Of a DNA stretch of 64,000 nt, positions 8,601-16,735 are shown one piece after another. Numbering within the stretch: position 1 is the stretch's first letter; each line of letters starts with the position of its first letter. The stretch spans positions 3,782,001-3,846,000 of the forward strand of contig NC_020520.1 in the NCBI RefSeq assembly GCF_000348785.1, read 5' to 3'. The position numbers were made by a program, and so were the translations under genes. The DNA is from Ilumatobacter coccineus YM16-304. Its GTDB lineage: Bacteria; Actinomycetota; Acidimicrobiia; Acidimicrobiales; Ilumatobacteraceae. Below the pieces are notes generated by a model that saw only the letters and a program-made list of their open reading frames with translations, was not told the origin of the DNA and ran no database searches.

Positions 8601-10712
8601 CTACAGCCTGGTCAGGGTGAAGAGCACGGCCGACTCCGGGTGCAGGGTCGGAGGTCGGATGCCGTGGGTGGCCAACTGTCGTCCGGTGAGCACGACGCCA
8701 CCCTTGTCCGCCAACCACCCGGGCTGGGCGCCGGCGCTCCCCCAGCGTTCGCGCGGGAGTCGAAGATGCTCGACGCGATACGACTCCTCGGCGTCGAGGC
8801 CGGGCAGCCGCAACGGCGGCGACATCAGGCTCTGCGTGGTGGTGAGTTGGGCGAACGACACGATGCCCTCCGAGCGATCGGGCGCGTACACACCGTGTGC
8901 GACGTATCCCTCGTCGGTGTCGAAGCGGACGACGTCACCGCTGTGCAGCAGCCCGCGGTACTCCTTGTACATCGCGATGACCGACCGCAGACCCGCCGAC
9001 TCGTCATCCGACAAGCGGGTGATGTCCCATTCGACGCCGAGGTGACCGAACATCGCGGTCGCCGCCCGGAACGACAGCGTCTGTGTGCGCCCGGTGGTGT
9101 GCGCCCTCGGCGGGCCGATGTGGGCGCCCATCACCTCGGGCGGGATCAGCATCGAGGCACCACGCTGGATGGTCTGGCGTTCGAGCGCGTCGTTGCAGTC
9201 GCTCGTCCAGACTCGCTCGGTGCGGCGAAGGATCTCGTGGTCGATCCGCCCGCCACCGCTCGCACACGATTCGATCTCGACCGTCGGATGGCGGGTACGA
9301 AGCTCGTCGACGAGCCGGTACACCGCCAGCGTCTGCGCCCGCGATCCTGCTGCGCCGTCGACTCCCGAGCCGTGGACGTGGTCGCGGTTCATGTCCCATT
9401 TGACGAACGAGATGCGATGGTCCCGCAGGAGTGCGTCGAGTTGTCCCAGGACGTGATCGAAGGCGGCAGGGTTGGCGAGATCGAGCACGAGTTGCCGCCG
9501 GCCGAGCACCGGCTCGTAGTCGGGCGTGACCAGCGCCCAGTCGGGATGGTCGCGGAAGAGGTCGCTGTCGGGGTTGACCATCTCGGGTTCGACCCAGATG
9601 CCGAACTCCATGCCGAGTCCGGTGACGTGATCGATGAGCGGGCCGAGCCCGTCGGGGTACACGTCGTCGGAGACGAACCAGTCGCCGAGCCCGCTGCGGT
9701 CGTCGCGGCGTGAACCGAACCAACCGTCGTCGAGGACGAAGCGTTCGATGCCGAGGTCGGCAGCGGTCGACGCGAGTGCGCGGAGTCTGTCGATGTCGTG
9801 GTCGAAGTAGACCGCTTCCCACGTGTTGAGCAGCACGGGCCGCGGCGTGGTGGGATGCACACGGAGGCTGCGGATCGAGCGGTGGTAGCCCCATGTGGCG
9901 GCCGTGAGCCCGTCGGGCGAGTGGACGCCGACGACGTCGGGTGTGGTGTAGGTGTCGCCGGGTTCGAGCACGACTTCGCCCGGGTGGAGCAGCTCGCCGC
10001 CTTGGACGTATCGCCGACCGTCGGGCAGCCGTTCGGCGTACAGCTGGTGGTTGCCCGACCAGGCGACGTGGACGCCCCACACGTCACCGTGCCACTCGCC
10101 GAACCCGCGCCGACCGGCGAACACGGTCGGCACCGCCTCGTGCGACGTTCGACCGCGCCGGTTCTCCACGAGCATCGACCCGCTGGTCCAGTCTCGGCGG
10201 ACGGGATGGAACTCGCGCGCCCACCGGCCGTCGAACGTGAGGAGTTCATCGGCGTGTTCGGGGAGCGGCACGGTGACGACGAGCGAGTCGAGCGAGTAGC
10301 GACGGTCGCCGATGTTCTCGAGCGTGACGTTGACCCGGAGGGCGTGGTCGAGGGTGATGTTGGTGGTCAGCGCGAGTCCGGCGACCTCGTCGATGGCGTC
10401 GACGATGACGGTGTTGCCGATGTGCGAGTGGGTCTGCGTGACGAACCTGGGGGCCCACGAGCGGCCGCCCCCTCGTCGTCCGTTCAGTCCGGGACGACCG
10501 GGGAAGCCCGACCCGTGCTCGGGCACCACCGTGATCGGCGCGACCGTGTCGAGGCTGCCGTGCACGACCGGCCGGTCGAGCGCCCGAGCGATCGCGTCGG
10601 CGTCGGCGTGGTCACCGAGTGGCGCTCCCCAGTGGACGATGTTCGGCGCACCGGTCGACACGTCGACGACGACTTCGGCGTGCTCTTGCACCAGACGAAC
10701 GATCTTCGACAT
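8601..10712 (-). CDS. Alpha-galactosidase, glycoside hydrolase family 36
   Basis: The 703-aa product has the length and domain order of GH36 alpha-galactosidases: an N-terminal beta-sandwich, a (beta/alpha)8 barrel and a C-terminal beta domain. The nucleophile Asp is in VKWDMNRDHVHGSG (about residue 440) and the acid/base Asp is in VWTSDCND (about 505). The preceding CASGGGRIDHEIL segment and the LDDGWFGSRRDDRSGLGDW segment are also characteristic. It should remove terminal alpha-galactosyl residues from oligosaccharides such as melibiose or raffinose. No signal peptide is seen, so it is probably cytoplasmic. The start is the ATG at 10712, preceded by a GGGGAG ribosome binding site. No transporter or LacI-type regulator is adjacent, so it is not in an obvious sugar operon. 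Confidence 0.93.
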   Translation of the reverse strand: MSKIVRLVQEHAEVVVDVSTGAPNIVHWGAPLGDHADADAIARALDRPVVHGSLDTVAPITVVPEHGSGFPGRPGLNGRRGGGRSWAPRFVTQTHSHIGNTVIVDAIDEVAGLALTTNITLDHALRVNVTLENIGDRRYSLDSLVVTVPLPEHADELLTFDGRWAREFHPVRRDWTSGSMLVENRRGRTSHEAVPTVFAGRRGFGEWHGDVWGVHVAWSGNHQLYAERLPDGRRYVQGGELLHPGEVVLEPGDTYTTPDVVGVHSPDGLTAATWGYHRSIRSLRVHPTTPRPVLLNTWEAVYFDHDIDRLRALASTAADLGIERFVLDDGWFGSRRDDRSGLGDWFVSDDVYPDGLGPLIDHVTGLGMEFGIWVEPEMVNPDSDLFRDHPDWALVTPDYEPVLGRRQLVLDLANPAAFDHVLGQLDALLRDHRISFVKWDMNRDHVHGSGVDGAAGSRAQTLAVYRLVDELRTRHPTVEIESCASGGGRIDHEILRRTERVWTSDCNDALERQTIQRGASMLIPPEVMGAHIGPPRAHTTGRTQTLSFRAATAMFGHLGVEWDITRLSDDESAGLRSVIAMYKEYRGLLHSGDVVRFDTDEGYVAHGVYAPDRSEGIVSFAQLTTTQSLMSPPLRLPGLDAEESYRVEHLRLPRERWGSAGAQPGWLADKGGVVLTGRQLATHGIRPPTLHPESAVLFTLTRL

Positions 10713-10821
10713 GACTCCCCTGTCCACGTTGACGCCAGCACGCTACCGACGTTTGACACCACGCCAGCCGGTCCGCGACGCCTCGACAAGCCTCGACAGG
10801 TCGAACAGGTCTGGACTGGTC

Positions 10822-10850
10822 GATGACGTCGCTCCGGGAGCGGCGTGATC
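10822..10850. terminator. Hairpin downstream of lgt
   Basis: GATGACGTCGCTCC and GGAGCGGCGTGATC form a 14-bp stem with two mismatches around a single G. It lies 9 bases past the lgt stop. It has the same core (TCGCTCC-G-GGAGCG) as the perfect palindromes at 16195 and 21914. There is no U tract, as is common in actinobacteria. Confidence 0.55.
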
Positions 10851-10858
10851 GTCGTCGG

Positions 10859-11818
10859 TCAGTCGTCGGTGGTCGAAGCGGAGTCGTCCGCGTCGCTGTC
10901 GGCGGGGACGCTCACGACGTCGCTGAGGTCGAGTTGTTCGTGGCGGTCGTCGTCGAGCGGATCGTCGTCGGCAGCTGGGCGCTCGGCGGCGGGACGGTTG
11001 CGCAACGCGGCCCACAGGGCGAGACCGCCGACGATGCCGGCGAGGGCGACCCACTGGTTCCAGCGGAACGGGCCGATCTCGTCGGCCGGGTCGACGCGCA
11101 GCCCTTCGACCCAGAATCGACCGAGTCCGTACCCGGCGAGGTAGAGACCCATGAGTGAGCCGTTGGCGGGTGGGCGTTCGCCGTTCGCTCGGCGACGGTC
11201 GATGAAGAGCAGGACGGCGACGATGCCGAGACTCCACAGGAGTTCGTAGAGGAATGTCGGATGGAACGTGGTGCCGAGCTCGAAGAACTCGCCGGTGGCC
11301 GGGTTGCGGACGAGGTGGTCGGCGTCGATCTCGAGCGCCCACGGCAGGTCGGTCGCCCGCCCGTAGAGCTCTTGGTTGAAGTAGTTGCCGAGGCGGCCGA
11401 TCGCTTGCGCGAGCGGGATGGCCGGCGCGGCGCACGTGGCCGCCGCTGCGATGCCGACGCCCTTCTCACGAGCGAGGTAGAGCCCGACGGGGATGCCGAA
11501 CAGCAGTCCGCCGGGGATGCCGAGGCCGCCTTCCCAGAGCTTCGGGATGTTCTGGTAGTTGTTCTCGAAGCGTTCCCAGTCGGTGGCGACGTGGTAGAGC
11601 CGGGCGCCGATGACGCCGGCGATGACGGCCCAGATCGCGATCGAACTCGCGTCGTCGGTGGTGCCGACGCCACGGTCGACGAACCGCCGACCCATGAGCG
11701 CGACAGCGGCGACGACGCCGAGCGCGATCATCAGGCCGTAGATGTTGAGGCTGAGCGGCCCGAGGTCGATCGAGTTGAACGACGGGCTGGGGATCGAGGC
11801 GACGAGCGACGTCATCAT
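10859..11818 (-). CDS. lgt: Prolipoprotein diacylglyceryl transferase
   Basis: Lgt transfers diacylglycerol from phosphatidylglycerol to the lipobox cysteine of prolipoproteins in the inner membrane. The 319-aa product is strongly hydrophobic, with about seven membrane segments. It shows the Lgt signature GRLGNYFNQELYGRATDLPW near residue 135-155, which contains the essential Arg-Asn-Glu set. A further conserved segment is GPFRWNQWVALAGI near the C-terminus. The last 60 residues are a polar, Asp-rich cytoplasmic tail, longer than in Escherichia coli Lgt but common in actinobacteria. The start ATG at 11818 (a second ATG follows at once) overlaps the stop of the upstream esterase, so the two are co-transcribed. 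A hairpin follows the stop. Confidence 0.95.
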   Translation of the reverse strand: MMTSLVASIPSPSFNSIDLGPLSLNIYGLMIALGVVAAVALMGRRFVDRGVGTTDDASSIAIWAVIAGVIGARLYHVATDWERFENNYQNIPKLWEGGLGIPGGLLFGIPVGLYLAREKGVGIAAAATCAAPAIPLAQAIGRLGNYFNQELYGRATDLPWALEIDADHLVRNPATGEFFELGTTFHPTFLYELLWSLGIVAVLLFIDRRRANGERPPANGSLMGLYLAGYGLGRFWVEGLRVDPADEIGPFRWNQWVALAGIVGGLALWAALRNRPAAERPAADDDPLDDDRHEQLDLSDVVSVPADSDADDSASTTDD

Positions 11819-12594
11819 CAGTCGGTGACTCGTTCGATGAATTCGAGACTGCGCTCGCTGATGAGGTCGCGGTCGTAGTCCTGGGTGGCGACGTGGTAGC
11901 TGCGTTCGAGCGTGACGAACTCGACGGGGCCGCCGGCGGTGTCTCGGAGGTGTGCGCTGTTGTCTGCCGGGACGACGTGGTCGTCGGTCGACGAGAAGAT
12001 CAGGATCGGCATTTGCAGTTCGCCGTAGCGGTCGGCGATGGGCGCGAGCCCGTCGTTGGTGAGCGACAGCAGTTGACGCAGCGGTGTGCCCTCGTAGGCG
12101 ATCTCGACGACGTCGGGGTCGGCGATGTCGGAGCCGATGCCGGGCATGACCTCGTTTCCTTCGTCGATCATCTCCTGCACCATCTCGACGACGTCGGCGG
12201 GCTGCGGCATGGTGGCCGCGTTGACGCAGATGAGTCCGCGCAGGCGCGGGTCGTCGAGCCGTTGCAGTCCGGTCCAGAGGGTGAGCGTGCCGCCCATGCT
12301 CAGGCCGATGACGACGATCTGCTCGGCGCGCTCGGCGAGCCGGTCGTACGCGGCGGCGGCTTCCCCCGACCAGTCGGACCAGTCGGTGGTCTGCATGTCG
12401 GCGAGCGTGGTGCCGTGTCCGGGGAGCCGGGGTTGTTCGACGTGGAGATCGGCCGCGGCGAATGCGGTGGCCTGCGTGGTCATCGAGGAGGGGTTGCCGG
12501 TGAAGCCGTGGAGGACGAGCACTCCGACCGGTCCGTTGCCGACGTGCGAAAACGGTTCACACCCTTCCATCACGGTTTGGTCACTCATCCCCAT
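11818..12594 (-). CDS. Alpha/beta hydrolase, carboxylesterase/monoacylglycerol lipase type
   Basis: The 258-aa protein has a complete serine-hydrolase triad. The oxyanion motif is VLVLHGFTGNPSSM near residue 25, the nucleophile elbow is VIGLSMGGTLTLW near 98 (GLSMGG), the Asp is in FSSTDDHVVP near 202, and the His is in ERSYHVATQDYD near 233. The pattern is that of Est30-like carboxylesterases and bacterial monoacylglycerol lipases, which cleave short- to medium-chain acyl esters. No signal peptide is present. It is followed without a gap by lgt, which suggests a lipid-related role, though this could be coincidence. The start ATG (12594) has an ATGGGG segment just upstream. Confidence 0.88.
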   Translation of the reverse strand: MGMSDQTVMEGCEPFSHVGNGPVGVLVLHGFTGNPSSMTTQATAFAAADLHVEQPRLPGHGTTLADMQTTDWSDWSGEAAAAYDRLAERAEQIVVIGLSMGGTLTLWTGLQRLDDPRLRGLICVNAATMPQPADVVEMVQEMIDEGNEVMPGIGSDIADPDVVEIAYEGTPLRQLLSLTNDGLAPIADRYGELQMPILIFSSTDDHVVPADNSAHLRDTAGGPVEFVTLERSYHVATQDYDRDLISERSLEFIERVTD

Positions 12595-12705
12595 TGTCTA
12601 CAAGGACCGTTCCGGTCACCGGGCATCGCCATCGAGACGTTCCGAGATCTTCACGATTTCAACATCTCGTCAACGATCCGTCACAGCTCGACGCACCGGC
12701 CCGTC

Positions 12706-13014
12706 TCAGTAGGGGTCGTGCGACGAGAGCGGAAGGGTCCACCAGTCGTCGGGGACGTTGGCGGGCTGCCAGTCGGGGTCGGGGTAGATGCAGTCGACGG
12801 GGCACGCGGGAAGGCACTTGTCGCATCCGCTGCAGAGCTCCGGGATGATGACGACGTCGGCGCCGTGGTTGAAGATGGCGCCGAAGTTCGGAGGGCAGTG
12901 GCGCAGGCAGGCATCGCAGTTGATGCATTCGAGCATCTCGATGCGCAGTGGCGCGTTCTGCCATTTCTCGTTCCTGGTGCGCGTCTCGATCCGTTCCTCG
13001 CGCGTCGTCCCCAT
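12706..13014 (-). CDS. Two-cluster [4Fe-4S] ferredoxin
   Basis: This is a 102-aa electron carrier with two cubane-cluster motifs: CINCDACLRHCPPN near residue 30 and CSGCDKCLPACPVD near 60, each CxxCxxCxxxCP. The second is followed by the usual Asp-Cys-Ile-Tyr-Pro context. An N-terminal extension of about 28 residues and a C-terminal Trp-rich tail (DDWWTLPLSSHDPY) are added to the core. Such ferredoxins serve cytochromes P450, oxidoreductases or dehydrogenases. No redox partner is adjacent, so the partner is unknown. A -10-like TACACT lies 7 nt before the ATG, implying a leaderless transcript. A 119-bp repeat region lies upstream. Confidence 0.92.
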   Translation of the reverse strand: MGTTREERIETRTRNEKWQNAPLRIEMLECINCDACLRHCPPNFGAIFNHGADVVIIPELCSGCDKCLPACPVDCIYPDPDWQPANVPDDWWTLPLSSHDPY

Positions 13015-13021
13015 CGTCGGG

Positions 13022-13027
13022 AGTGTA
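13022..13027 (-). promoter_or_regulatory. -10 element of a probable leaderless promoter (ferredoxin)
   Basis: TACACT on the minus strand ends 7 nt before the ATG at 13014. This matches the TANNNT-N6-8-start arrangement seen before several genes in this window. Confidence 0.5.
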
Positions 13028-13060
13028 GATCGGCGGCGCGCACCCCCCGAGCCGAGAACG

Positions 13061-13097
13061 ACCTGGTGATTCCCATCCCGGATGGAAATAACCAGGT
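13061..13097. repeat. Imperfect palindrome, CATCCCGGATGG family
   Basis: ACCTGGTGATTCCCATC (13061-13077) faces GATGGAAATAACCAGGT (13081-13097), with 14 of 17 positions complementary and a CCG centre. The same sequence family is at 21881-21917. Here it lies upstream of the ferredoxin gene, next to the 119-bp repeats. Confidence 0.7.
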
Positions 13098-13102
13098 TGC
13101 AG

Positions 13103-13385
13103 AGCCTGGCTCAGCGCGATCAACGGTCCGCAACCACAGAGCCCGCGATGAGCCGCTGAAGTGCGTCGCGGCCGGCGCAGGGAGCGCCAGCGACCAAGCC
13201 TGGCTCAGCGGCGATCAACAATCAGCAAACCACAGGGCCCGCGGTGAGCCGCTGAAAAGCATGACGATGAGCCGCCGAAGTGCGTCGCGGCCGGCGCCGG
13301 GAGCGCCAGCGACCAAGCCTGGCTCAGCGGCGATCAACGGTCCGCAACCACAGGGCCTGCAATGAGCCGCTGAAAAGCATGACGG
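13103..13385. repeat. Tandem structured repeat, about 2.4 copies of 119 bp
   Basis: This 283-bp region, most of the 372-bp gap between the HD-GYP stop and the ferredoxin start, is repetitive. A partial copy (13103-13160) is followed by copies starting at GTGCGTCGCGG at 13161 and 13280, a 119-bp period. Each full copy contains GGGAGCGCCAGCGACCAAG followed by CCTGGCTCAGCGGC and a distant GAGCCGCTGAA that can pair with it. The GGGAGCGCCAGCGACCAAG block is shared with the repeats at 20411-20646. No convincing gene is present. Confidence 0.85.
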
Positions 13386-13386
13386 C

Positions 13387-15093
13387 TCAGTACATCTCTT
13401 CGGCGCGCAGGGTGGGGTTGCGGGCGACCATGACCTTGACGAAGGCGTCGACGAGTGCGGGTTCGAATTGGGCGCCGCTTCCGGATGCGACGAATTTGAC
13501 GGCTTCTTCGAGGTCCCATTCGCGTTTGTAGATGCGGCGGGTCGAGAGCGAGTCGAACACGTCGGCGATGGCGACGATGCGGCCGGAGAGGGCGATCGAC
13601 GATCCGGAGAGTCCGTTGGGGTAGCCGGTGCCGTCCCACCATTCGTGGTGGGTCCAGGCGGCTTCGGCGGCGAGTTGGAAGAGGTCGGTCGACACGCCGG
13701 ACAGGAGGCGTTTGCCGAGCACGGTGTGCTGTTTGACCTGGTCGAATTCTTCGATGGTGAGCGGGCCGGGCTTGAGGAGCACGTTGTCGGCGATGGCGAC
13801 CTTGCCGATGTCGTGGAGTCGGGCGGCGAGGCGGAGTCGTTCGCACCATTCGGGTGGTTGGCCGATGGCGTGGCCGATCTCGGCGGCGAGGTCGCCGACG
13901 CCGTCGGTGTGTTTGGTGGTGTTGCCGCCGCGGAACTCGGCGAGGGCGGCGAGGCGTTCGAATGCTTCGAGGTGGTAGGCGTCGGCGTCGGCGTGGTCGG
14001 CGGCGAACGTGGCGATCAGTTCGGTGGTCTGGAGGCGGGTGATCTCGGCGCGGTGCCGGGCGGTCTGGTTGTCGTGGGCGACCTGCAGCGTGCGGAGGCG
14101 GAGGTCGGCGGCGTCGGTGAAGATCTCGCGGTGGAGGGCGAAGTGTCGTTCGCGGTGTTCGAGTGCTTCGGTGAAGCGGCCGGCCTGTTTGTAGGCGGTG
14201 GCGAGGTGATCGTGGATCTCGAGTTCGCTCTCGCGCATGTCGGTGCGGTCGGCGAGGTCGAGTGCGGCCGACAGTGCGGCGATCGCTTCGTCGATCTGGC
14301 CGCTGCGGAGTGCGACTCGGCCTTCCGAGACGAGCACCCCGAGTTGTTCGGTCGGGGCGAGTTCGGCGCCACCGGCGGTCCGGTATTCCCAGTCGGCTCG
14401 AGCCTCGGCGAAGCAGAGCGCGGCGCTGGCGTGGTCGGCGACGCCGACGTAGGCCTCGGCGAGATCGGCGAGGAGTCCGCCGACGAGGTGCGGTGCGTGT
14501 TCGCGTGCGAGTTCGACGGCTTTGCGTCCAAGGCTGACGGCGGGGAGGTACTCGCCTCGGCGGCCGCGGATGCGGGCGAGGTTGCCCATGACCATTGCGT
14601 CGAGGTCGCGGCGGCCGAGGGGTTCATTGATGGCGAGCGCGTTCTCGTAGGTCGTGATGGCTCGGTCGTAGTCGCCCATCGATTGGTAGATCGCGGCGAT
14701 CGTGTGGAGGATCTTGCCTTCGTTGATCTGGTCGCCGGTGGCTCGGTACACCTGTATCGCTTGCAGGCACTGTTCGAGGGCAGCGGCGAAGTTGCTGGCT
14801 TGGTAGTGGACGACGCCGATGAGGTGGAGTGACCAGGCGAGGGTGAGTGAGGGTTCGGCGTCGTCGACGAGCGACACGGCTTCGGATGCCATGGCGAAGG
14901 CGTCGTCGGTCTGGCCGTGCTGGTGGCAGATGGAGGCGAGTTGGTACAGCGCTTCGGCTTCTTCGGCGTCGAGTCCCGACGCGCGTGCGACCACGCGAGC
15001 GTCGAGCGCGAGCTTCCGGGCGGCCATCGGATCGGTGGCTCGCTGTGCGGCAGCGTCGTCGAGGAGTTGGCGTACCTTGCCCTGATCTGTCAT
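13387..15093 (-). CDS. TPR-repeat protein with C-terminal HD-GYP phosphodiesterase domain
   Basis: The 568-aa protein has about seven TPR-like helical repeats over residues 1-330 (pattern A-x-Y-Q-x-x-G-D-Y-D-R-A-I), a short coiled linker (335-375) and an HD-GYP domain (about 400-560). The HD-GYP motifs are intact: LAARLHDIGKVAIADNVLLK, then HTVLGKRLL, then HHEWWDGTGYPNGL, and AIADVFDSL. Such domains hydrolyse cyclic di-GMP (or related dinucleotides) with a bimetal centre. The TPR array replaces the usual response-regulator input and probably binds a protein partner. The ATG at 15093 begins the TPR region; the longer frame to 15219 adds a Cys-rich segment without family resemblance. With the GGDEF-EAL protein at 44985 it points to c-di-GMP signalling. 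Confidence 0.88.
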   Translation of the reverse strand: MTDQGKVRQLLDDAAAQRATDPMAARKLALDARVVARASGLDAEEAEALYQLASICHQHGQTDDAFAMASEAVSLVDDAEPSLTLAWSLHLIGVVHYQASNFAAALEQCLQAIQVYRATGDQINEGKILHTIAAIYQSMGDYDRAITTYENALAINEPLGRRDLDAMVMGNLARIRGRRGEYLPAVSLGRKAVELAREHAPHLVGGLLADLAEAYVGVADHASAALCFAEARADWEYRTAGGAELAPTEQLGVLVSEGRVALRSGQIDEAIAALSAALDLADRTDMRESELEIHDHLATAYKQAGRFTEALEHRERHFALHREIFTDAADLRLRTLQVAHDNQTARHRAEITRLQTTELIATFAADHADADAYHLEAFERLAALAEFRGGNTTKHTDGVGDLAAEIGHAIGQPPEWCERLRLAARLHDIGKVAIADNVLLKPGPLTIEEFDQVKQHTVLGKRLLSGVSTDLFQLAAEAAWTHHEWWDGTGYPNGLSGSSIALSGRIVAIADVFDSLSTRRIYKREWDLEEAVKFVASGSGAQFEPALVDAFVKVMVARNPTLRAEEMY

Positions 15094-15249
15094 CTGGTCG
15101 TGCACTCGAGTCCTGTTCTGATCCCTGTCGGGAGTTTCGCGTTCATCCAACCCACAAACGCACCCGTTGAGGGTGTATCGACCGATGCAGATCAGAACTT
15201 GAATCTTCTGGCGTGCCACATTTCGGGCATTCCGGCCCGCAGAAGTTCC

Positions 15250-15255
15250 TATCCT
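15250..15255 (+). promoter_or_regulatory. -10 element of a probable leaderless promoter (M48 protease)
   Basis: TATCCT lies 8 nt before the ATG at 15264, and there is no Shine-Dalgarno sequence between them. No good -35 was identified. Confidence 0.5.
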
Positions 15256-15263
15256 GGCTGGTC

Positions 15264-16172
15264 ATGGCCCGCTCGGCGACCTCTGTGACGCCGCGAGGCC
15301 GCAAGGTCGAACGGAGCGCGGTGTGGGCGATCGTTCCGGTGCTGGCGATGGTGCCCTTCTCGTTGCTCGCGTTGTACGTGATGTGGCTGCCGGTGGGATG
15401 GCTCACCCCGCTTGCGTTTCGGTGGGTCGTGCTGGTGTTCGCCGCGCTGGGGTCGTTGTTGTTCATCCGTCCGTTCCAGGTGTCGGTCCTCACTCCCCTG
15501 CTGGGTGCGAGGCGTCCGACGCCGAGCGAAGCCGACACCATCGAGCCGCTCTGGACGGCGATCGCCGAGGCCAATTCACTGTCGCCCGATCGCTACGTGG
15601 TCAGGATCGTCGATTCCGACGAGTTGAACGCGTTCGCGTGCGGTGGCCATCTGGTGGTGGTGACCACGTTCGCGATCGAGCGGTTGTCGCGAGCCGAGTT
15701 GCAGGGCGTGCTGGCGCACGAGATCAGCCATCATCTCGGTCTGCACACCGTGTCGATCACGATCGGACACTGGCTCTCCGCTCCCCCGCTGCTGCTCGCT
15801 CGGGTCGGGTTCTACCTCGAGAACGTCGCGGTGGCGGCGTCACGGAGCTTCGGGGAGCGGTCGCCGTTGGTCGACGCGGCGAGCACGGTCGTGGCGTCGT
15901 TGATGCGCGGCGCGTCGTGGATCTTCACGGCCGGGCTGCGTGCGGCCGACGCGCTGGCCAACATCGTCGGTCACGAAGCCGAGTTCGAGGCCGATCAGCG
16001 TGCGGTGGCGATGGGATTCGGTCGGGAGTTGGCGAGCGCGTTGCGGCGGGTCCTGGCGGGTGCTCATGTGCCGCGTCCGATCGGGTGGCGGGCTCGGATC
16101 GCAGCGAGTCACCCTCCTGCCCGCACGCGAGTCGCCCGCATCGAGGCACTGCTCCGCCATCCCGCCCGCTGA
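15264..16172 (+). CDS. M48-family membrane metalloprotease
   Basis: The 302-aa protein is an HtpX/Ste24-type zinc protease. Two N-terminal transmembrane helices (about residues 18-40 and 45-68) are followed by the zinc motif LAHEISHHLGLHT (HExxH, near residue 155) and the third-ligand region GHEAEFEADQRAVAMG near 240. A hydrophobic segment around 170-195 may be a further membrane helix. M48 enzymes degrade misfolded membrane proteins or process small peptides on the cytoplasmic face. Distinction between HtpX and other M48B members is not possible here. The gene is divergent from the HD-GYP gene and ends before a perfect 37-bp palindrome that separates it from the convergent ybaK-like gene. 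Confidence 0.9.
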   Translation: MARSATSVTPRGRKVERSAVWAIVPVLAMVPFSLLALYVMWLPVGWLTPLAFRWVVLVFAALGSLLFIRPFQVSVLTPLLGARRPTPSEADTIEPLWTAIAEANSLSPDRYVVRIVDSDELNAFACGGHLVVVTTFAIERLSRAELQGVLAHEISHHLGLHTVSITIGHWLSAPPLLLARVGFYLENVAVAASRSFGERSPLVDAASTVVASLMRGASWIFTAGLRAADALANIVGHEAEFEADQRAVAMGFGRELASALRRVLAGAHVPRPIGWRARIAASHPPARTRVARIEALLRHPAR

Positions 16173-16194
16173 CACGACCGTCCGGCAATGCCGA

Positions 16195-16231
16195 AGTTGA
16201 TGACATCGCTCCGGGAGCGATGTCATCAACT
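16195..16231. terminator. Perfect 37-bp palindrome between convergent genes
   Basis: AGTTGATGACATCGCTCC (16195-16212), a single G, then the exact complement to 16231 give an 18-bp uninterrupted stem. It sits between the stop codons of the M48 protease gene and the convergent ybaK-like gene and probably terminates both transcripts. It is closely related to the palindrome at 21914-21952. Confidence 0.75.
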
Positions 16232-16239
16232 GTGGTTGG

Positions 16240-16719
16240 TCAGGCGGTGATGGGGGCGATGGTGGCGTCGAGGAGGCTGGCGAGGTCGGTGGGTGCGACG
16301 CCGATGTCGAGTCCGCGTTTTCCGCCGCTCACGTAGACCGTGTCGAAGAGTTCGACCGTCTCGTCCAGGATCGTCGGGAGCCGTTTGCGTTGACCGAGCG
16401 GGCTGATCCCACCGACGACGTAGCCGGTGATGCGCTCGGCGACCGCCGGGTCGCACATCGACGCCTTCTTGGCGCCGGCCGCAGCGGCGACGAGTTTCAT
16501 CGACACCATGCAGCTCACCGGGATGACGACCACGACGACTCGATCGCCGTGCGTGCCGCCCTCGACGTCGACGAGCAGCGTCTTGAAGACCTGGTCGAAC
16601 GGAAGCCCGAGTGCCTCGGCGGCTTCGCGTCCGAAGTCGCGGAGTTCGTCACCACGCTCGTACTCGTGCACCTCGTAACGCAGGCCGTGGTCGTCGAGCA
16701 GTTGGATCGCCGGGGTCAC
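16240..16719 (-). CDS. ybaK: YbaK/EbsC-type Cys-tRNA(Pro) deacylase
   Basis: YbaK hydrolyses Cys-tRNA(Pro) formed by mistakes of prolyl-tRNA synthetase. The 159-aa product shows the family pattern: TPAIQLLDDHGLRYEVHEY at the N-terminus, QVFKTLLVD, the conserved Lys in MKLVAAAAGAKKASM, and the glycine-rich GYVVGGISPLGQRKRLPT and VSGGKRGLDIGV segments that form the active-site loops. GTG at 16719 is chosen because homologues begin with Met-Thr-Pro-Ala. A TTG at 16731 would add four residues. It is divergent from the thioesterase gene and converges on the M48 protease across a terminator palindrome. Confidence 0.92.
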   Translation of the reverse strand: MTPAIQLLDDHGLRYEVHEYERGDELRDFGREAAEALGLPFDQVFKTLLVDVEGGTHGDRVVVVVIPVSCMVSMKLVAAAAGAKKASMCDPAVAERITGYVVGGISPLGQRKRLPTILDETVELFDTVYVSGGKRGLDIGVAPTDLASLLDATIAPITA

Positions 16720-16735
16720 GACATCATTCAAGCAA

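Noticed and set aside
13103-13385. Short open frames in the 119-bp repeat region, including an extension from the frame starting at 11893
   Set aside because: They cross repeats and antisense parts of real genes and have no family resemblance.
15094-15219. Upstream extension of the TPR/HD-GYP protein
   Set aside because: The 42 added residues are Cys/Arg-rich and unlike TPR sequence; ATG 15093 starts the helical repeats.
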